This document shows positions 59,252-64,000 of a stretch of 64,000 nucleotides of DNA, piece by piece. The stretch spans positions 1 through 64,000 of the forward strand of contig CAKPNI010000004.1 in NCBI GenBank assembly GCA_934168355.1, in the 5' to 3' direction. The notes under the pieces were generated by a model. That model did not search any database. It was not told the origin of the DNA and was given only the letters and a program-made list of their open reading frames with translations. Origin of the DNA: an uncultured Clostridia bacterium. Its GTDB lineage: Bacteria; Bacillota; Clostridia; TANB77; CAG-508. The stretch's first letter is position 1; every line of letters begins with the position of its first letter. The position numbers and the translations under genes were made by a program.

Positions 59252-60085
59252 TTATATAAAAGTAAAATCCAAACGTTCTTTACAACCAGGAATACCTGGT
59301 TTTTCTTTATTATGATTTTTAATAATTCTTTTAAGTACACCTTTAAGATGAGCAAAGCTAGAATAATCTAACCAGATTATTAAATTTGCTCTATTTAATC
59401 TTTCTTTTAATGTTTTATTATAATTGCCATCAATAATCCATCTTTGCTCATTTGCTTTTGAAGAAATAATTGCATCTCTTTCATTCTTATCTGTTTCAAC
59501 TCAATTAGCATTATAATTTATGCTATCCAAATGTATAGCAGGTATATTTAATTCTTTTGCTAATACATTTGTTAATGTACTTTTACCACTTCCTGAACCA
59601 CCTATAATTGATATTCTGTCTATCGGTATATCAAAACAATATAATTTTTCTTCATTAGATAATACTTCTAAAAATTTTGCACCAAATCTTTCATAATAGT
59701 TATCTAAATCAGTCTTTAAATATAATCTACTAATGTTTCTTTTTCTAGCTTCAGCCAAAACAGCATCATTAAGTATTTTTGAATAACCTCTCCCTCTATA
59801 TTTTTCTTTTACATACATTGTTGCATACCAAGGAGATAAATCCGTTCTTTCCTCTCCATCTGTCGGAAATATTGAGATAAAACCTACTAGAATATCGTTA
59901 TCTAATAATATCAATTTGCAATAATTATGCTTATTGAAATTCGATTTTATTTTAACAATCTTATTTTTTACTTTTAGTTCAAATTCTTTTTTTGATAAAT
60001 CTTTTTGTCCCCATTCTTTTTGCGTCAGCATTGAAACTTCTTCTATATATCTAGGTTTTTCTTTTAGATTATATATTTTTAACAT
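59252..60085 (-). CDS. GNAT acetyltransferase fused to a P-loop kinase-like domain, with in-frame TGA
   Basis: Residues 1-150 form a GNAT domain (YATMYVKEKYRGRGYSKIL is the acetyl-CoA loop). From about 155 a P-loop domain begins (ISIIGGSGSGKSTLTNVLA; IPAIHLDSINYNAN), like adenylate-kinase-related topology-modulation proteins. A TGA at 59501-59503 interrupts it exactly where the family usually has Trp (NAN-stop-VETDK). The same frame then continues for 83 codons (RWIIDGNYNKTLKERL; LNRANLIIWLDYSS) to a TAA at 59252. Either a nonsense mutation, a read-through, or a base error; 277 aa if read through. Confidence 0.7.
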
Positions 60086-60190
60086 ATCTCATTCTCCTAA
60101 AAGATTTATTTTACAAATTATACCGTATTTTTATTTGCATGTATATAAAAAATTTATAGATATTTTTTATATTATGATTGACATTAAAAA

Positions 60191-60823
60191 CTACCATTTT
60201 AATAATTCTATTCTTTCTCCTTCTATAAATCTTTTGGAAGCTATTGACAACCTCAAATATAGTTCATCTCCATGCAAATAAGATTCTACGAAATTTTCCA
60301 ATGTAACTTCAACATTTTTTTGATTATTATCTACACCAATAATGCTTGTTTTCTTTTTTAAAAATAGGTCTATGCAATTATCAACTCCAAATTCTATAAA
60401 ACCATTCACCTCATCATCTTGGCATTTCAGATTAGTTATAGAGCCATTATATGGAACAATAAATATTCTTTGAAATTCTCTAACTATATAATCCTCTTTA
60501 ACAATAGTTGAAACTTGTCTTTCCCCAAGATACACTAAATCTTTAAAATCTATTTCAATTTCACTCTCTTCTTTTATTTCTCTTATGCCATCTTCTATTT
60601 TTTCACCTGCCTGATAGTGACCTCCTATTGAAATGTCTATTTTATCCATATCATGTACTTGATTATGTTTTGCATTTTTTATTTGAAAAATTATGCTTTT
60701 GTTCTCTTTATTAACTATAATTCCATTAAAAACTTCATGCCATAGCCCTAGTTTATGTGCTAACCCTTTTTCACATACTCCTAAATATTTGTGATTTTCA
60801 TTAAATATATCAATAAGTTCCAT
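60191..60823 (-). CDS. NUDIX hydrolase
   Basis: 210 aa. NUDIX box GGHYQAGEKIEDGIREIKEE (GX5EX7REXXEE with minor variation), N-terminal LIDIFNENHKYLGVCEKG and LWHEVFNGIIVN as in the Idi/YfcD-like branch. Hydrolyses a nucleoside-diphosphate-linked or prenyl-diphosphate-type substrate; which one is unknown. It lies 8 bp after the HPrK-like gene in the cargo operon. Confidence 0.88.
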   Translation of the reverse strand: MELIDIFNENHKYLGVCEKGLAHKLGLWHEVFNGIIVNKENKSIIFQIKNAKHNQVHDMDKIDISIGGHYQAGEKIEDGIREIKEESEIEIDFKDLVYLGERQVSTIVKEDYIVREFQRIFIVPYNGSITNLKCQDDEVNGFIEFGVDNCIDLFLKKKTSIIGVDNNQKNVEVTLENFVESYLHGDELYLRLSIASKRFIEGERIELLKW

Positions 60824-60831
60824 TTTTCCTC

Positions 60832-61920
60832 CTATCTAGTTATATCTTCTATAATTTCTTTTTTATTACTTTCTGGACCATATTCAAGCTGTAGTAATTG
60901 TTTTTCTCTCATTATTTCTTTAATAATATCATATTTATTTTCTGTAATCTCATCAATATTTTTCTTTCTTTTTCTAATCCATTCTAACCTTAAACTTTCT
61001 GAATCAAACGGAGTAAAGCATGTTCTATCTAGTGAAGTGTATTTTTTTCTTGTATCCATTTCTTCTATCTTAAATGAACTTCCTATGTTAAGATTAATTT
61101 TTGGAAAAATAATAGTATCTATTTTTCTTTGAGGTTCTAATTTAATTCCTTCAAATATTTTCTCTATATCTGTTAATGGAACTGGTACTTTATCATTATT
61201 TGAAGTACATTCATATGATCTTCCTGTTCTTTTTTCATATAATCTTGTTTTCTTAAAATACTCATCTAAATATTTATTGTTTTTTGCTGTTCCACTCGCA
61301 AAAACAACTGGTATAGGAAAATATTGCATTTTTCCATCTCTCACAAAAACTCTATCATTTGATACAAATCCTTTTTCTTCCATATCTTCAGATATCATTT
61401 CAACTGCCAATGTAGTTTTCCCGCTTCCTGAATTTCCTAAAAGCAAAATTCCACTTTCATTTAATGATATGCCAGTACCATGCATAAACAAATTGCCTTT
61501 ATCTTCTCTTTCTCTGACTAATAATTCTCTTAAAATTCTAAAAGGCCACTTTACTCCTTGTTCTCTACCATCTGTCAATATTTTGTAATTACAATCATCA
61601 TCCTTAATGCAAATATATTCTTCATTATCAATTAGATAAATTCTTTTAGATTTATTAGGTAACTCTATTTCTTTGTGTACTTGATTTTCAAAACTTTGAT
61701 ATAATTTACCTTTTCTCTTTTTACATTCTTCTAAATATTTTTCAAATATATATCTGTCTGTTGAATAATCTATATCTATTGTCTTTACCTCTTTTTTAGG
61801 AATTCTACAAGGAATATAAAATTCTCTAACATGTTCTAACTGTTTGTTAAAATCTTCTTTATTAAATGTATTTATACGAAAAATAATATCTCCAAAATTA
61901 CATTCTATGCTTTTCTTCAT
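60832..61920 (-). CDS. HPr-kinase-like P-loop protein
   Basis: 362 aa. The central P-loop (ILLLGNSGSGKTTLAVEMI) followed by FVSNDRVFV resembles the HPr Ser kinase / PEP-carboxykinase-like fold (HprK C-terminal type) found beside peptide- or sugar-modifying enzymes. The N-terminal domain is unassigned (DIIFRINTFNKEDFN). The start overlaps the previous gene by 23 bp. Substrate unknown. Confidence 0.75.
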   Translation of the reverse strand: MKKSIECNFGDIIFRINTFNKEDFNKQLEHVREFYIPCRIPKKEVKTIDIDYSTDRYIFEKYLEECKKRKGKLYQSFENQVHKEIELPNKSKRIYLIDNEEYICIKDDDCNYKILTDGREQGVKWPFRILRELLVREREDKGNLFMHGTGISLNESGILLLGNSGSGKTTLAVEMISEDMEEKGFVSNDRVFVRDGKMQYFPIPVVFASGTAKNNKYLDEYFKKTRLYEKRTGRSYECTSNNDKVPVPLTDIEKIFEGIKLEPQRKIDTIIFPKINLNIGSSFKIEEMDTRKKYTSLDRTCFTPFDSESLRLEWIRKRKKNIDEITENKYDIIKEIMREKQLLQLEYGPESNKKEIIEDITR

Positions 61921-62446
61921 ATTTTCTTAAAAACCCCTCCGCATCTTTTTTCATTTTTTTAAATTCTTTAATAACATTTATATTATTTTCTTTTGCATAA
62001 TTTATTGTCAATAAATAAATTTTTAATATTCTATCTCTGATAAAATCTAACCTTGTATCAAATCCAACTCTTTCCTTTTTAAACCTATAAGAAGTTTCTT
62101 CCATCATAGTTTCTACCAATTGTCCATATAAAACCATTATTCCATTAATATTCGAGTATTCAAAATCAATTTTTTCTTTGAAATCAACTTCTTCTAAATA
62201 TCCTAAGTAGATGGTTTGCAGCAATACATCTGAAACTTCATCTCCTAAATCACTAATATTTCTCATTTTCTCTTTTAAGCTATCATTATTACACTTAATA
62301 TCAAAAATATGTCCAATTTGAACACCTAGTTCTAATAGAACTGTAATTACGTCCCATTCTTTGCTTTCTGTTATTTTAAATTTTTCTTTTAGTGTTATTG
62401 CATCATTATAACACTCATCAATAAATCTTATCCTTAAATCCTCCAT
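61898..62446 (-). CDS. MazG-like all-alpha protein, 182 aa
   Basis: ATG at 62446 with GAGGAGG upstream. Helical throughout; LLELGVQIGHIFD followed by LGDEVSDVLLQTIYLG recalls the EExxE...ExxD metal-binding pattern of MazG/NTP pyrophosphohydrolases. Not a confident assignment. Lies between the radical SAM and HPrK-like genes with overlaps, so it is cotranslated. Confidence 0.5.
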   Translation of the reverse strand: MEDLRIRFIDECYNDAITLKEKFKITESKEWDVITVLLELGVQIGHIFDIKCNNDSLKEKMRNISDLGDEVSDVLLQTIYLGYLEEVDFKEKIDFEYSNINGIMVLYGQLVETMMEETSYRFKKERVGFDTRLDFIRDRILKIYLLTINYAKENNINVIKEFKKMKKDAEGFLRKYEEKHRM

Positions 62447-62457
62447 ATCTATCCTCC

Positions 62458-63612
62458 TCATATCACTAATGGTTTTGAACCATTTAGTGGAGAGTTCCAA
62501 TAATTCAAACTATTTGACTTTTCTGAAATTATAATAGACTTCAATGCAAAAGTCAAATATGCTATGTCTCCAACATTTAGGTTTACTCCATATATTTTAA
62601 TTTTATTTTCTTTTATTTCTATGTTTTCTTCACTTATTTCATATCCTATCTTAGTTATTTGTTTTATTACTTCTTCCTTTGTTTTTGACTTTATTTTTAT
62701 AAATTCTTTTCTACATTTTTCCCTCTGCTCTATTGGACAAATATTACAATTCTTGCATTCATTTGTTCTATAATAAGATATTGCTGGCTTATTTAAAGTC
62801 TGCATTAAAGCACAATAGTTTGTTTGATAAATTACCTGTTTGTGATTATAATTGCTATAGAAGAAGTCATATGCTTCTTTAGGCCATATCGCATCTGCCA
62901 GTAAACACTGCTTTTTCATATCAAAAAGTTTTGGCCAAAATCTTATTAATTCGAAATAGTCTTCTTTTATTTTTAATCCTCCTATAACTGATGAATTTGA
63001 ATATTTTGATACAAAATCCAACACTTCTGTTATTTCTTCTTTTTTAGAATTAAGTGGTGTAATTGGTCTATAATAATGTATTACATCTATTCCGTTTTTG
63101 TATAAATTCACAAAATTCTCTCTTATTAAATCATGATTTACATTTGGTTCTAGCTCTTGTGGTAATCCAGATAAACTTAAATATATAACAATTTTATGTC
63201 CATTATCTTTAAACTGTTTTATATATTTAATAAGATGCTCAGGTATATAGCATTTAGTTATTAATATAATGGGATTTTTTAAATTTCTATTGTCAAATTC
63301 ATATAATAGTTCCCTCAAATATTCCATATTTTCTTTATTTAGAAAAGCATCTGTATTTGGTAATAAACAAACTGGAATATCTTCCAAATAATATTTTGAA
63401 CTTATCAAATCATCTATTGCCATTTTACTACTTTTTAAATATAGAGGCTTGCTTATATTTTTATTTGTTGATTGCAAAAAACAATATTTACAACCATTAG
63501 TACATCCTATAACTGAATTTACAGCTAACCATGTTGCATGCATTTGAACGACCGTACCTTTTAATTCATTTTTTTCTTTTGCTTTTTTCAAACAACTTTC
63601 TGCTACTCTCAT
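62458..63612 (-). CDS. radical SAM protein
   Basis: 384 aa. The CxxxCxxC cluster motif is CTNGCKYCFLQSTNK (about residue 36), in a short SPL-like TIM barrel. A C-terminal Cys-rich part (ECKNCNICPIEQREKC) may hold an auxiliary Fe-S cluster. The substrate is not evident; there is no precursor peptide nearby. First gene of the cargo operon, with GGAGG at the right distance. Confidence 0.85.
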   Translation of the reverse strand: MRVAESCLKKAKEKNELKGTVVQMHATWLAVNSVIGCTNGCKYCFLQSTNKNISKPLYLKSSKMAIDDLISSKYYLEDIPVCLLPNTDAFLNKENMEYLRELLYEFDNRNLKNPIILITKCYIPEHLIKYIKQFKDNGHKIVIYLSLSGLPQELEPNVNHDLIRENFVNLYKNGIDVIHYYRPITPLNSKKEEITEVLDFVSKYSNSSVIGGLKIKEDYFELIRFWPKLFDMKKQCLLADAIWPKEAYDFFYSNYNHKQVIYQTNYCALMQTLNKPAISYYRTNECKNCNICPIEQREKCRKEFIKIKSKTKEEVIKQITKIGYEISEENIEIKENKIKIYGVNLNVGDIAYLTFALKSIIISEKSNSLNYWNSPLNGSKPLVI

Positions 63613-63642
63613 AATATACCTCCAATTTGATTTGTTGTTTAG

Positions 63643-63671
63643 ATTATAAATTGCCGTTTGTTATAAATCAA
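63643..63671 (-). promoter_or_regulatory. promoter of the element cargo operon
   Basis: On the minus strand TTGATT, 17-bp spacer, TATAAT, 31 bp upstream of the radical SAM start. Confidence 0.65.
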
Positions 63672-63781
63672 ATAGTTATTTTTTATATCTGTTATAAATT
63701 CATTTTATATAAAAGTAATACTATTATTTATAATTTATTAAAAATCAATACCACGTTTTATTTCTATGCATATAGTTTTTT

Positions 63782-63803
63782 TAAGAGCGATAAAATCGCT
63801 CTT
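63782..63803. terminator. intrinsic terminator inside the element's right end
   Basis: AAGAGCGA / TCGCTCTT stem with T-rich flanks, between the truncated PBP and the cargo operon. Confidence 0.65.
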
Positions 63804-63820
63804 ATTCTTGATTTAATAGT

Positions 63821-64000
63821 TTATATTATTACCAATTTTTCAATAGTTTCACTGTGTGTTGTTAAAATCACCCAACCACCTCCTTGGTGACCTCCCTCCC
63901 CAGTTGGATTATAAAGAGTAACCAAAACTACAACCTGTGGGTCATTGGTTGGCGCAATACCACAAAAAGAAGTAACATATTTTCCAGTGTTAACACCATC
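63821..64000 (-). CDS. penicillin-binding protein, partial, with element-derived tail
   Basis: Enters from beyond 64000. DGVNTGKYVTSFCGIAPTND, PQVVVLVTLYNPTGEG and GHQGGG are the end of a class B PBP / SpoVD-like transpeptidase domain. After GHQGGG the normal VAAPVGGKIFSEIL is replaced by WVILTTHSETIEKLVII and a TAA, encoded by the mobile element. The active-site motifs lie outside the window. The altered tail may or may not allow function. Confidence 0.82.
   Translation of the reverse strand, partial: DGVNTGKYVTSFCGIAPTNDPQVVVLVTLYNPTGEGGHQGGGWVILTTHSETIEKLVII
63859..63890. other. attachment site, right end
   Basis: Arm TTGTTAAAATCACCCAA (63859-63875), then core ACCACCT (63875-63881), then PBP sequence CCTTGGTGA. 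Confidence 0.8.

Larger units (their letters stand above)
56566..63881. mobile_element. serine-recombinase integrative element, about 7.3 kb, inserted in a PBP gene
   Basis: Bounded by ACCACCT at 56566-56572 and 63875-63881. Just inside each boundary lies a 17-bp arm; TTGGGTGATTTTAACAA (left) is the reverse complement of the right arm. Contents: large serine recombinase at the left end, a 51-aa small gene and a five-gene cargo operon, all on the minus strand. Joining the two halves outside the element rebuilds a continuous PBP reading frame. No conjugation or replication gene, so it is probably mobilised only by its recombinase. Confidence 0.88.

Noticed and set aside
59501..59503. Genome-wide UGA = Trp code.
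   Set aside because: Several genes end in TGA at natural family ends (PssD, SpoIIE, the COG2426 membrane protein), and the tRNA-Trp present has a CCA anticodon.

Overview
The window is AT-rich and reads as a chromosomal segment of a low-GC, spore-forming Firmicute, most likely an anaerobic Clostridia-type gut bacterium. The evidence is SpoIIE, a SigK-like sporulation sigma factor, HrcA/CIRCE heat-shock control, a MutL with its own nuclease motifs, and Clostridia-type small membrane proteins. Most genes lie on the minus strand. No rRNA or CRISPR array was seen, and there is one tRNA (Trp).

Layout. 0-9.4 kb: mutL, two tiny Cys-rich proteins, tRNA-Trp, a Ca2+-type P-ATPase, a pilin-like LamG surface protein, an HTH regulator, a DUF4116 protein and a lytic transglycosylase. 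9.4-21.7 kb: polA, an FAD oxidoreductase, an M29 aminopeptidase, a GT-C glycosyltransferase, queH, ruvB, a PssD/PssE glycosyltransferase pair and a sortase. 21.8-27.6 kb: an AAA/nuclease-like protein, then a complete diversity-generating retroelement (DGR): target gene with variable repeat, avd, template repeat and reverse transcriptase. 27.8-35 kb: sigK, a DUF368 (PopT-like) transporter, dCMP deaminase, an Ord-like dehydrogenase, tmcAL and rnr. 35-49 kb: dnaJ-dnaK-grpE with CIRCE, hrcA, metG and spoIIE. 49-56.5 kb: a second P-type ATPase, a DnaB-like ATPase, a histidine phosphatase and two GT2 enzymes. 56.57-63.88 kb: a serine-recombinase mobile element inserted into the 3' end of a penicillin-binding-protein gene, carrying a radical SAM / MazG-like / HPrK-like / NUDIX / GNAT-kinase operon.

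The most striking observation concerns decoding. Eight genes (the pilin-LamG protein, transglycosylase, polA, the AAA protein, sigK, DUF368, the second P-ATPase at two places, and the serine recombinase) are broken in the zero frame. All nine breaks fall at a CGG codon, and each is repaired by skipping the C so that the next codon is GGN (GGA eight times, GGT once), usually restoring a conserved glycine. In a manual scan I found no in-frame CGG read as arginine anywhere else in the window. This suggests that CGG is not an ordinary sense codon here, but a +1 frameshift or four-base-codon (CGGN = Gly) signal. Preceding codons are unrelated, so P-site slippage is an unlikely explanation. A systematic C insertion in the assembly cannot be excluded from sequence alone.

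The DGR is classical in layout. Template and variable repeats are 112 bp each and differ at about 22 positions, all of them template adenines in coding orientation. The target carries a pilin-type N-terminus, two Ig-like regions and a DUF6273/C-type-lectin-like end, so it is probably a diversified surface protein. About a dozen intergenic palindromes (core GGGGACGGTTC and relatives) are scattered between genes.
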